Source: Planctomycetota bacterium
GTDB lineage: Bacteria; Planctomycetota; MHYJ01; WSZJ01
Reading direction: 5' to 3'
Assembly (NCBI GenBank): GCA_009773755.1
Contig: WSZJ01000036.1
Span: forward strand, 1-64,000
Length of the DNA: 64,000 nt
Below the pieces are notes generated by a model that worked only from the letters and a program-made list of their open reading frames with translations, was not told the DNA's origin and made no database searches. Below are positions 1 to 9,432 of this stretch, one piece after another. Position 1 is the stretch's first letter, and every line of letters begins with the position of its first letter. A program made the position numbers and the translations under genes.

Positions 1-1530
1 GCGCTGGCGGGCGCGATCCGCGCGCAGGCGGCGGTCGTCAGAGAACTCACGGTCAAGGTCCTGCCCCACCTGCCGCTGGCGGATAAGAAGCCGCTCTGGG
101 ATTCGCAGCGCCGGCTGCGGGAGCTGGAGCAGGAGCGCATCGAGGCGTTCGCGCAGGCGCACGCATCGTTCGGGCAGGCGCTGGCGGCGGACCCGGGGAG
201 CGAAGAGGCGTCCGACGGGGCGGCGGGGCTGTTCGCCGAGGCTTACCTGGAGGCCGAGGCGCGGAGGGACCGGCGCGAAATGCTCCTCAACCGGAACTTC
301 ATGGCCGGCCGCGACGTTCGCGGGAAGCACGCGGCGCGGCTGGAAGCGCCGGGGACGCTCACTCTGCGGACTTATGTCATGGCCTGCGATTGCTGCCGGC
401 CGGCCAGGGAGGCCGGCTGGCGCGTCGAGTACGCCGATCGGTGCACGGTGCCGTGGCGCGACGGCCGGCCGCGGCCCGATCTGCCGCTGGAGGACGAGGA
501 CTTGCCGGTGCCCGCGCTGCGGATGTTCCCGGAAGGAGCTCGCTGGGGACACTCGCCATCCTGCGCACGCCGTGAGGCGACGGGAATCGAGGTCTCCGTC
601 GCCCGATTCGAGGAGAAGGACAGGCGGCTAATGCCGGGTTCCACGCGAATTCTCGGCACGACTCCGCTGGCCGGGGTCGTCCTCCCGCGGGGTTCCTGGC
701 TGTGCACCGTCCGCCCGCCCGGCGCGGCCGCCCTCCACCTCCCGGTCCGCATCGACCGCGGCGGCGACTGGCTGCAGGACGTCACCCTCCACGACGTCCC
801 CGACGGATTCTGCTTCGTGCCGGCGGGACCCTTCCTCTTCGGCGGAGAGTACGCCGGCGCCCCGCCCGAAACGACCTGCCTCGCTCCCGATTTCTTCGTC
901 GCCCGCTTCCCCGTGACGTTCGCGGAGTACCTCGATTTCCTCAACGCCCTGGCGGCGGAAGGACTGGCCGCGGAAGCGCGCACACGGATTCCGCGCAGCT
1001 CCACACGGCTGCACTTCCGCGGAGAGGGGCCCTTCCTGCCTGCGACGCCGGAAGAGGATCCCGATGGGGCCCCGGACCTGCGCTGGCCGGTCTACGGCGT
1101 GAGCTGGCACGACGCCCTGGCGTACGCCGCCTGGCGCTCCCGGCGCGACGGCGTCCGGTACTCGCTTCCCCACGAGCAGGAATTCGAGAAAGCGGCTCGC
1201 GGGGTGGACGGCAGGATCTACCCGTGGGGAGAGGAGTGGGACGGGGCGTTTTCGCACACCGATCGTTCCCTCGCCGGCCCGGCGCGGCCGCTTCCGCCCG
1301 GCTCTCATCCCCCGGACGAATCTCCCTGCGGCGCGCGCGATCTCGCGGGCGGGATGCAGACGTGGTGTTTCAACTGGGGTGAGAAGCGGTACCGGCATTT
1401 CGCCATCATTCGCGGGGGTTCGTGGACGACGGGACCGGACACTGCGCGTTCGCCCTGGCGGCTGGGGAGCGCGCCGGAAAATGTGGGGGAGGGGACGGGG
1501 ATCCGGCTGGTGATCCGTCCGGGGAGTTGA
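1..1530 (+). CDS. C-terminal part of an FGE-sulfatase (formylglycine-generating enzyme-like) domain protein, 5' truncated by window edge; possibly a kinase-FGE fusion
   Basis: Frame 1 is open from base 1 (no stop before ATG 280). Motifs VPAGPFLFG..., FPVTFAEYLDFLNAL, YPWGEEWD, RGGSWTTGPDTARSPWR are typical of FGE-sulfatase domains. Confidence 0.8.
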   Translation, partial: ALAGAIRAQAAVVRELTVKVLPHLPLADKKPLWDSQRRLRELEQERIEAFAQAHASFGQALAADPGSEEASDGAAGLFAEAYLEAEARRDRREMLLNRNFMAGRDVRGKHAARLEAPGTLTLRTYVMACDCCRPAREAGWRVEYADRCTVPWRDGRPRPDLPLEDEDLPVPALRMFPEGARWGHSPSCARREATGIEVSVARFEEKDRRLMPGSTRILGTTPLAGVVLPRGSWLCTVRPPGAAALHLPVRIDRGGDWLQDVTLHDVPDGFCFVPAGPFLFGGEYAGAPPETTCLAPDFFVARFPVTFAEYLDFLNALAAEGLAAEARTRIPRSSTRLHFRGEGPFLPATPEEDPDGAPDLRWPVYGVSWHDALAYAAWRSRRDGVRYSLPHEQEFEKAARGVDGRIYPWGEEWDGAFSHTDRSLAGPARPLPPGSHPPDESPCGARDLAGGMQTWCFNWGEKRYRHFAIIRGGSWTTGPDTARSPWRLGSAPENVGEGTGIRLVIRPGS

Positions 1531-1885
1531 GAAGTGCGGATCGGGGTTCGGGAGAGATCCGAGTGGGGCCGCGGCGTCGCCGCTGGGGCGACTCGAGAGG
1601 GCGTGCTGGTTCAGAGGGCAGGGAGGTCGTAGGATCGAGGTTCGTGAAACGGGTTTCGCGCCTTCGCAGGGACTAGAGTGGGGGTTCGTGAAGAGATCAA
1701 AGCCCATCGGCCGTGCAGGCACGCCCGGATCGCCCTCCGGGAACCGGTCCGGGCCTGCCGCTGGCGAAAAGCCGGGCTCACGCGGCGAAGCGGGCGGTAG
1801 CGATGCGCGCCGCCTGCGCGATGGCGGGCATTCCGGCGATCAATGAAGAGCCGCCTCCGGGCGGCGCCGCGCCTACAATCGGCGC

Positions 1886-3254
1886 GTGAGCTCCGCCGAG
1901 ACAGCATATCTCTTCCGCCACGCCCTCCTCCGCGACGCCGCCTATCAGCTCCAGCTCCCCGGCGACCGCGCGCGGCTGCACGGGCTGGCGTTCGAAGTGA
2001 TCGAAGCGCTAGCCGGCGGTCGGCCCCCGGAGCCGCCCGCATTGATCCGGTTGGAAGATCGGCGCGTTCTGACTCACCCGACGGATCCATACGCCCAGGC
2101 CCTCGCCGAGCACGCCCGCCTGGCCGGGTCTCGTGCAGACCTGGGCGTGGCGGGAAAGGAATGGGATGTCACTCGCGACCTGCGAAGACTCTATCTGCGT
2201 CGGGCGGCGGAGTATCTCGCAGGTCAATTTCACCACGAAGAAGCGCGGTGCATGTGGTTGCAGTACGCGGAGCTCGTCTCAGGAGGTGAGAAAGCCGAGT
2301 CGCTGCGCAAGGCCGCGCTCGTCATGGATCTGACTGGACGGCTGGCGGATCAGGAATCGCTCTTGCGTGAAGCCTGCTCGATTCACCGCGACGCAGGGCA
2401 CAGGCTGCAGGAAGGATAGCCTCGCCATCCTGCAGGAAGTCGGCGACGAGCGCGTCTTAGGTCACGCAATGACCGGTCTCGCCATGTCGTACCTTCGCAC
2501 CGGACGAGTCGAAGAGGCGGGGCAAGTCCTCGACCGCTGCCTCTTCATCGCTCGCAAGGTCGGCGACCGCCGACTCGAGGGTTTCGTCCTCGACAAACTG
2601 GGAGTCCTTTGCGCCCAGTCGGGTCGGGTCGAAAACGCGGAAACCTTCCTGGAGCAGGCGTTTTCACTCCAACTCGAAATTGAAGGCCTCCGGCGTTGCG
2701 GCAGCGTGCTTGGGAACATGGCAGGACTTTACTTTTCCACAGGTCGTGTCGCCATGGCGGCCAGCACCTACGAGCGGGCGATTGTCCTTCTCCGCGAAAT
2801 GGGCGACCGGCGATCGGAAGGAATTATGACGGCGAATCTGGGTGTCGTGCTGGCCAAGTCTGGTCGCGTCGACGAAGCCGAAAAGTTCTACGAGAATGCC
2901 CTCGCAATTCATCGAGAATGCGGGGACAAGACCGCTTTGGGTTCGACCCTGGGGAACCTCGCGTGCCTTCACGGAAGGACCGGTCGAGCCATGCGCGCGC
3001 GAGGTGAATTCGAGAAAGCCCTCGTCATTCTCCGTGAGGTCCGTGATCGACGCTTGGAAGGCAGCAATCTCTGTGACTTCGCCCTGTTCTTGCTAGCGGA
3101 AGGTGAAGTGGATCCGGCGAGCGCCAAATGGAGAGACGGCGTTGATCTCCTGAGGCAGACCGGGGATACGAAGGCACTCGAGTCTAAACGCCTTGAGTTG
3201 GTCGAGGCCTGCGCGAAGGCAGGCGTCCCGCCTTTCGACACTCCCGGCGAGTAG
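1886..3254 (+). pseudogene. TPR-repeat signalling protein fragment, split by a frameshift near 2405-2440
   Basis: ORF 1886-2419 (frame 2) ends in a TPR-like helix (SIHRDAGHRLQEG*). ORF 2367-3254 (frame 3) continues mid-repeat (DSLAILQEVGDERVLG...) with repeated ~40-aa TPR units. Confidence 0.6.
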
Positions 3255-3408
3255 CTTAGTCTCCTCAGGCCCGCTTCCCATTCCGGCGAACGCCGCACAG
3301 TACCGTCCTCTTCCGCTACCTCCCGGGGTTCACGGCGCCGACGGAGCGGATGGACACGGAAAGATCGTCGAGTACATTCGCGACTCCACCCCGGTGCCCG
3401 GTCCCGAC

Positions 3409-4413
3409 CTATCTGCCCTGCCTCCACGTCTGCAGCAGGTGCGCGTAGTTTGATCGCTCCACCGCCTTCGGGTCCGGGCACCGCAGCAGGCTCATGGATC
3501 CCTTCATCTGCGCCACGCCCTTGTAGTCGTGATCCTCCAGCCACGCGCGGAAGCCCTTCACGATTTCCCCGAGCCTCCGCGGACCATTCTTGAGAAGCGC
3601 CGAGACGATTTGCACGGCGCTCGCGCCGCACATCACGGATTTCACGGCGTCGACCGGGTCGTGCACGCCTCCGGTCACGGCAATCGGGATTTTCACGGCG
3701 GGGAAGAGGATCGCGAGCCAGCGGAGGCGAAGCGGGAGCTCGGAGGAATCCGAAAGGCGCAGGGTCGGGGAGACTTCGAGCGCTTCCACGTCGATGTCGG
3801 GCTGGTAGAAGCGGTTGAAGATGACGAGGCCGTTCGCGCCGGCGGTCTCTATCTGGCGGGCGAAATTGACGAGGGAGGTGTAGAAAGGGGAGAGCTTGAC
3901 GGCGAACGGGATTCTGACGACGCGGCGGAGCGACTCGACCATCTGGATGACGCGGTCCTCGATCGACTCGGAGGTTTCGGTGCCGTCGGCGGCGAGGTCG
4001 TAGACGTTGAGCTCGAGGGCGTTGGCGCCGGCGTCCTGGAGGGCGCGGCCGAAATCGAGCCAGCCGCCGCGGGACGCGCCGTTGAGCGACGCGATGAGCG
4101 GGATGTGGAGTTCCTTGCGGAGCCGACGGACGTGCTCGACGTAGCCTTCGGGGCCGAAGGGGAAGAGGTCGCGCTTCGGGAAGTACGAGCGCGCCTCGAT
4201 GTACGTGTCGGAGTGCGCGTCCATCAGTCGCTCGCTCTCCTCGTACTCGCGGATGATCTGCTCTTCGAACAGCGAGTGCATCACGATCGCCGGCGCGCCC
4301 GCTTCCTGCAGCGCCGCGACCGCGTCGAGGTCGTCAACGAGGGGCGAAGCGCCCGGCATGATCGGGTGCGCGAGCTTCAGGCCGAGCCACGTCGTGGTCA
4401 GGTCGGCGCTCAT
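3409..4413 (-). CDS. Dihydroorotate dehydrogenase-like protein (DHOD_like family)
   Basis: 334 aa; TIM-barrel FMN enzyme motifs (ASLNGASRGGWLDFGRALQDAGANALELNVY, PFAVKLSPF, VTGGVHDPVDAVKSVMCGASAVQIVSALL). 4-bp overlap with nifJ. Confidence 0.85.
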   Translation of the reverse strand: MSADLTTTWLGLKLAHPIMPGASPLVDDLDAVAALQEAGAPAIVMHSLFEEQIIREYEESERLMDAHSDTYIEARSYFPKRDLFPFGPEGYVEHVRRLRKELHIPLIASLNGASRGGWLDFGRALQDAGANALELNVYDLAADGTETSESIEDRVIQMVESLRRVVRIPFAVKLSPFYTSLVNFARQIETAGANGLVIFNRFYQPDIDVEALEVSPTLRLSDSSELPLRLRWLAILFPAVKIPIAVTGGVHDPVDAVKSVMCGASAVQIVSALLKNGPRRLGEIVKGFRAWLEDHDYKGVAQMKGSMSLLRCPDPKAVERSNYAHLLQTWRQGR

Positions 4414-7400
4414 GTCGGTTTCTCCTCGGGAGGCGGCTTGGGCAGTCTTACGCCGGCGAGCTGCCGGTACAGGTCGTAGCGCTCAGCGGCGGCGCGTTCG
4501 GCGGCCTTGATGAGCCGGCGATAGCGCGCGGGGTCGAGTTTCTCGGACATGCGGAAGCGGGCCTCGTTGCGGAGGTACTCGTCGGGGCGGAGCTTCGGCG
4601 GGGGGGAGTCGAGCTTGAGCGGAGGCTCGCCCGCGGCGGTGCGGCGCGGGTCGTAGCGGTAGAGCGGCCAGATGCCGGTGTCGACCGCGAGCTTCTGCTG
4701 TTTCGCGCCGTGGACCATGTCGTAGCCGTGAGCGATGCAGTGGCTGTAGGCGATGAGAAGCGCGGGGCCGGGGAACGCCTCGGCCTCGAGGAACGCCTGC
4801 ACCGTCTGCTTGTCGCTCGCGCCGAACGCGATGCGCGCGACGTATATGTTGCCGTAGGACATCGCCATGAGTCCGAGGTCCTTCTTCGGAACTTCCTTCC
4901 CCGCCGTCGCGAATTTCGCCGCGGCCGCGAGCGGCGTCGCCTTCGACTGCTGCCCGCCCGTGTTCGAGTACACCTCCGTGTCCAGCACCAGCATCTTCAC
5001 GTCCCGGTTCGTCGCCAGCACGTGGTCCAGCCCGCCGAACCCGATGTCGTACGCCCACCCGTCGCCGCCCACGATCCAGACGGACTTGCGCACGAACGCA
5101 TCGGCGATGTCGAGGAGCCGAAGCGCCTGCGGGTCGGTCACGCCGGCGAGTTTCTTCCGAAGCGCTTCCACGCGCCGGCGCTGGGCCGCGATCGCGGCTT
5201 CCGAAGATTCGGAAGCGCCTTTCGCGAGGTCGCCGGCGAGCGGTTCGCCGATGCGGCCCGCGAGTGGCGCCAGGAGCTCGAGCGCGAGCCGCTTCCGCGC
5301 GTCCGCCGCGAGGCGGAAGCCGAGGCCGAACTCGGCGTTGTCCTCGAAGAGCGAGTTCATCCACGCGGGGCCGCGGCCGTCGCGGTTTGTGGTGTAGGGC
5401 GTGGTCGGGAGGTTGCCTCCATAGATGGAACTGCAGCCGGTCGCGTTGGCGATGAGCAGCCGGTCGCCAAAGAGCTGCGTGAGGAGCTTGAGGTACGGCG
5501 TCTCGCCGCAGCCGGCGCACGCGCCGCTGAACTCGAAGAGCGGTTCGAGGAACTGCGTCCCCTTAGGATCCTGGCGGACGTCCTCGCGCGGCGCTTCGGG
5601 GAGATTCAGGAAGAAATCCCAGTTCGCGCGCTCCATGTCGCGGATCGGGGCCTGCGGCGCCATGTCGATCGACTTGTGCCGCGGGTTTTCCTTGTCGCGC
5701 GCCGGGCAGACCTCGACGCAGAGCGCGCAGCCGGTGCAGTCCTCGGGCGCGACCTGCAGCACGTACTCGTGTCCTGCGTACTCCGTCTGCCTGTACTTCA
5801 CGGACTTAAGCGAGACCGGCGCGCCCTTGAGAGCCGCGGGCTCCGCCACCTTCGCCCGGATCGCCGCGTGCGGACACACGAACACGCATTTGTTGCACTG
5901 CAGGCAGATCGCCGGGTCCCAGACCGGGATTTCCTGCGCCACGTTGCGCTTTTCCCAGCGCGCGGTCCCCGTCGGCCACGTTCCGTCCGGCGGAAAAGCG
6001 CTCACCGGCAGCAGGTCACCGCGCCCCTCCATCAGCGCCGCCGTCACCCGCTTCACGAAGTCGGGAGCCTCCGAAGCCACGGCGGGCGCACGCGGGAGTC
6101 CGGTCGCCGCGCGGCCCCTGACCGGGACCTCGAACAGATTTGCCAGCGTGCGGTCCACCGCCTCGTAGTTCTTCGCGACGACCGCTTCACCCTTTTTCCC
6201 GTAGGTCTCACGGATCGAATCCTTGATCGCCGCGATCGCCTCGTTGCGCGGCAGCACTCCGCTGATCGCGAAGAAGCACGTCTGCATGATCGTGTTGATG
6301 CGCGACCCCATGCCGGTCTCGCCCGCAATGCTCCACGCGTCGATGATCCAGAAGCGGAGTTTCTTCGAGAGAATCTGCCGCTGGACTTCGAGCGGGAGGT
6401 GGTCCCACGCGTCCTCGACGCCCCACGGCGCATTCAGAAGGAACGTCGCGCCGGTCGCCGCAATGTCCAGCACATCGATCTTCTCCAGCAGGAACGCCTG
6501 ATGGCACGCCACGAACCCCGCCGTCCGGATCAGGTACGAAGAGCGGATGTCGCGCGGGCCGAAGCGCAGGTGCGAGATCGTGACCGCGCCGGACTTCTTC
6601 GAGTCGTAGACGAAATACCCCTGCGCGCTCAGTGCCGTTTTCTCCCCGATGATCGCGATCGAGTTCTTGTTCGCTCCCACCGTCCCGTCCGACCCGAGCC
6701 CGAAGAACACCGCCCGGCTCACGTCCGCCGGCTCGATGTCGAAGTCGCGGTCGAACGGAAGCGACAGCCGCGTCACGTCGTCCGTGATGCCGACCGTGAA
6801 CCGGCGTTTCGGCCGCGCCAGGGCGATCTCGTCGAAGACCGCCTTCACCATCGCCGGCGTGAATTCCTTCCCGGACAGCCCGTACCGCCCGCCGACGACC
6901 CGCGGCTCCCGCGCAATCAGCCCTTCCTCCACCGCCTCCCGCAGCGCCGACTCGACGTCCATGCGAAGCGGCTCGCCGGGGGCGCCGGGCTCTTTCGTGC
7001 GGTCGAGCACCGCGAGCGTCTTCACGGAAACCGGGAGCGCGCGCGCGAAATCCGCGATGCTGAAGGGGCGGTAAAGCCGGACTTTGAGAACGCCGACGCG
7101 GGCGCCGCGGGAGTTCATCCACTCGACCGTTTCGTGGGCGACTTCCGCGCCCGAGCCCATGAGCACGATCACGCGGTCCGCGTCGGGCGCGCCGGAATAA
7201 TCGAAGAGGCTGTAGCGACGCCCCGTCAACGACGCGAACGAATCCAGCGCCGCCTTGACGATTCCCGCGCATTTCTCGTAGTGCAGGTTACACGCTTCCC
7301 GCGCCTGGAAAAACGCGTCCGGGTTCTGCGCCGTCCCGCGCAGCGTCGGAGCGTCCGGCGTCAGGGCGCGCGCGCGGTGGCTCTTCACGAGGTCGTCCGT

Positions 7401-7988
7401 CACCATTGCGCGCAGGTCGTCATCCTCGAGCACCTCGACCTTCCGGATCTCGTGCGACGTGCGGAACCCGTCGAAGAAATTGAGAAACGGAATGCGCGAT
7501 CGCAGCGTCGCCGCATGCGCCACGAGCGCCATGTCCTGCGCTTCCTGCGGCGACCCCGAAGCAAGCATTGCGAATCCCGTCTGCCGGCACGCCATGACGT
7601 CCGAGTGGTCGCCAAAAATCGAGAGCGCGTGCGTGGCGACAGTACGCGCCGCAACGTGCATGCAGAACGGCGCCAGCTCGCCCGCGAGTTTGAACATCGT
7701 CGGGATCATGAGGAGCAACCCCTGCGAAGACGTGAACGTCGTCGCGAGCGCCCCCGCCTGCACCGCCCCGTGCGCCGCCGCGACCGCGCCGCCTTCCGAC
7801 TGCATCTCGATCACGTCCGGCGCCGCGCCCCAGATGTTGCGCTTTCCCATCGCGGACCATTCGTCAGCCAGCTCGCCCATTGCGGACGACGGCGTGATCG
7901 GGTAGATGGCGATGACCTCGCTGAGCCGGTGCGCGACCGAAGCGACGGCCTCGTTGCCATCCACCATGACTCTGCGGTGCTGTGACAT
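4410..7988 (-). CDS. nifJ: Pyruvate:ferredoxin (flavodoxin) oxidoreductase
   Basis: ~1192 aa from MSQHRRVMVDGNEAVASVAHRLSEVIAIYPITPSSAMGE; two 4Fe-4S motifs (CLQCNKCVFVCP, CTGCALCVEVCP), TPP domain GCSSIYGGNLPTTPYTTN. Confidence 0.95.
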   Translation of the reverse strand: MSQHRRVMVDGNEAVASVAHRLSEVIAIYPITPSSAMGELADEWSAMGKRNIWGAAPDVIEMQSEGGAVAAAHGAVQAGALATTFTSSQGLLLMIPTMFKLAGELAPFCMHVAARTVATHALSIFGDHSDVMACRQTGFAMLASGSPQEAQDMALVAHAATLRSRIPFLNFFDGFRTSHEIRKVEVLEDDDLRAMVTDDLVKSHRARALTPDAPTLRGTAQNPDAFFQAREACNLHYEKCAGIVKAALDSFASLTGRRYSLFDYSGAPDADRVIVLMGSGAEVAHETVEWMNSRGARVGVLKVRLYRPFSIADFARALPVSVKTLAVLDRTKEPGAPGEPLRMDVESALREAVEEGLIAREPRVVGGRYGLSGKEFTPAMVKAVFDEIALARPKRRFTVGITDDVTRLSLPFDRDFDIEPADVSRAVFFGLGSDGTVGANKNSIAIIGEKTALSAQGYFVYDSKKSGAVTISHLRFGPRDIRSSYLIRTAGFVACHQAFLLEKIDVLDIAATGATFLLNAPWGVEDAWDHLPLEVQRQILSKKLRFWIIDAWSIAGETGMGSRINTIMQTCFFAISGVLPRNEAIAAIKDSIRETYGKKGEAVVAKNYEAVDRTLANLFEVPVRGRAATGLPRAPAVASEAPDFVKRVTAALMEGRGDLLPVSAFPPDGTWPTGTARWEKRNVAQEIPVWDPAICLQCNKCVFVCPHAAIRAKVAEPAALKGAPVSLKSVKYRQTEYAGHEYVLQVAPEDCTGCALCVEVCPARDKENPRHKSIDMAPQAPIRDMERANWDFFLNLPEAPREDVRQDPKGTQFLEPLFEFSGACAGCGETPYLKLLTQLFGDRLLIANATGCSSIYGGNLPTTPYTTNRDGRGPAWMNSLFEDNAEFGLGFRLAADARKRLALELLAPLAGRIGEPLAGDLAKGASESSEAAIAAQRRRVEALRKKLAGVTDPQALRLLDIADAFVRKSVWIVGGDGWAYDIGFGGLDHVLATNRDVKMLVLDTEVYSNTGGQQSKATPLAAAAKFATAGKEVPKKDLGLMAMSYGNIYVARIAFGASDKQTVQAFLEAEAFPGPALLIAYSHCIAHGYDMVHGAKQQKLAVDTGIWPLYRYDPRRTAAGEPPLKLDSPPPKLRPDEYLRNEARFRMSEKLDPARYRRLIKAAERAAAERYDLYRQLAGVRLPKPPPEEKPT

Positions 7989-8103
7989 GGAACTCCTATG
8001 TTGCAGGCGCGCAAAAAGCCCCGATGCTGCGGGAGATTGCGCGAAAAAGTCCGTTACAGCGGCCCTCTGCACACGGGAAGCAACGGGAGTGCCCGGCGCG
8101 ACC

Positions 8104-8228
8104 TGTCGGAGTTTGAGCAACAATCAAGTGGGAGCACAACGGCGTCGGCGCGATCGGCCCTTCTCTGGAATCGCTTCTCAAAGCCGCCGCCGTTGGCCCC
8201 CACCTGCTTGTTGCTCAAACTCTCGGCG
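8104..8228. repeat. Long imperfect inverted repeat (arms about 40 bp, loop about 30 nt) in nifJ upstream region
   Basis: Left arm gtcggagtttgagcaacaatcaagtgggagcacaacggcgtcggc pairs with right arm gccgccgccgttggcccccacctgcttgttgctcaaactctcggc, about 38 of 43 positions. Confidence 0.8.
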
Positions 8229-8252
8229 GCAAAACGATTTCTGCTCACGCCT

Positions 8253-8924
8253 TCAATTGCGGGCGGTCGCAACCGGCGCCGCGGGGCGGATGTTCATCCC
8301 GCCGTCCGCCTCGATCGTAAGGCGGTAGGTGCGCCCGGCTTCGAGCCGCGTATACACGGCCTCGCCTTGCGCCACCCTGACCCCCTGCGACTCGGCAAAC
8401 TTCGCGTCCGACGCGTACTTCCAGAAATCCTTCCACATTTCCGCTTCAAAATTCCCGGCGCCGAGGCGAAGAGCATCCGGCACGCCGTCACTCGATGCCG
8501 CGTCCAGCGCGAAGCCGTCGGCAGGCGCCTGGAATTCGCCGAACACGCGGCGGAACAGATGGAGCGATCGTCCGCGCAGGACGTCGGCGTCTCCGACGAA
8601 TCGGTCTTCGAACTTCAGCACGAGAGCGTCGAAGTAGGCGACGTCGCCGGCGATGGTGTGCGTCTGAGGCTGAAGCGCGTTGCCTTCGCGATCGTAAGCG
8701 AGGAACCTGAACGTCGTGCGCCGATCGCGACCCGGCGAGCCCTCCTGGATCGTGACGACGACGTCCGCAATGCGGAATTCCGTGCCGAGGCGGGAAATCA
8801 TGTCGCGCATGCGGCGATTGTCGCGCTCGAGATCGCCGGAGCGGCGCTCGCGAAGAAACAGGCTCCAGCCGAGGATGGCCGCGAGAACGGCCAGGGTTGT
8901 GGTTGCGATGAGGAGCTTCCGCAT
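8253..8924 (-). CDS. Hypothetical membrane-anchored protein
   Basis: Start MRKLLIATTTLAVLAAILGWSLFLRERR with N-terminal TM segment; ORF track start at 9008 is upstream of the likely start. Confidence 0.65.
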   Translation of the reverse strand: MRKLLIATTTLAVLAAILGWSLFLRERRSGDLERDNRRMRDMISRLGTEFRIADVVVTIQEGSPGRDRRTTFRFLAYDREGNALQPQTHTIAGDVAYFDALVLKFEDRFVGDADVLRGRSLHLFRRVFGEFQAPADGFALDAASSDGVPDALRLGAGNFEAEMWKDFWKYASDAKFAESQGVRVAQGEAVYTRLEAGRTYRLTIEADGGMNIRPAAPVATARN

Positions 8925-8998
8925 GGGGAGATTATCGGCCTGCCATGGACGTCGGCTTGACCACGCAATGGAGATCCGTCGAACTTGACAGAGGGAGG

Positions 8999-9016
8999 CC
9001 CGGCGCATGCGCCGGG
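8999..9016. promoter_or_regulatory. 18-bp perfect palindrome CCCGGCGCATGCGCCGGG in divergent intergenic region
   Basis: Read directly from sequence. Confidence 0.6.
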
Positions 9017-9058
9017 CGCACTTCCGGGACCGAGGACCGGGTCCGGAAGGGATTCGCG

Positions 9059-9074
9059 GTTACGGAATCGTAAC
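9059..9074. promoter_or_regulatory. Dyad GTTACGGAATCGTAAC (candidate operator)
   Basis: Perfect palindromic arms GTTACG/CGTAAC, N4 centre. Confidence 0.5.
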
Positions 9075-9180
9075 GACCGGAAGAACCGGTAACAGAAACC
9101 GGCGCGTCGAGCGACCGCTTTCCCTCTGAAGGGCTCGCGGCACGGATCTTGCGAGGACTTGGCCTCGGGACAGAATCTCC

Positions 9181-9217
9181 CCGCCGGGCGTTGACGCATT
9201 GCGTCAATGTCCGGCGG
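9181..9217. promoter_or_regulatory. Extended dyad CCGCCGG-gcg-TTGACGCA-t-TGCGTCAA-tgt-CCGGCGG
   Basis: Two perfect nested arms (7 and 8 bp); core TTGACGCANTGCGTCAA recurs at 9433. Confidence 0.6.
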
Positions 9218-9317
9218 CCACCTTCCGCGCCGCCGAAGTTTTTATTTCTGGCGAAGCGCGCCGCGCGCAAAATCCATCGCGCTTCCCGTGTTGCTTGAAA
9301 ATAAAAACATCGGTTTC

Positions 9318-9333
9318 GTTACCGTCACGCAAC
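9318..9333. promoter_or_regulatory. Near-dyad GTTACCGTCACGCAAC (candidate UAS)
   Basis: GTTAC-N6-GCAAC, one mismatch from GTTAC-N6-GTAAC; ~63 bp upstream of a sigma54-like -24 element. Confidence 0.4.
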
Positions 9334-9395
9334 GGCCAGGGGCCCGAGTAACGCGACTTTGGCCTGAAACAGCGCGCTTGCGCCGTTTCAGGGCA

Positions 9396-9411
9396 TGGTC
9401 CGCGAATTGCA
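9396..9411 (+). promoter_or_regulatory. Sigma54-like promoter TGGTCCGCGAATTGCA
   Basis: -24 GG and -12 GC at exact TGG-N8-TTGCA spacing, ~85 bp upstream of first pseudopilin start. Confidence 0.5.
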
Positions 9412-9432
9412 AGACTCATGGACGGCCCGAAA

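Noticed and set aside
4710-7985. 1091-aa + strand ORF antisense to nifJ
   Set aside because: Low-complexity Arg-rich translation typical of high-GC antisense frames; nifJ on the opposite strand is unambiguous.
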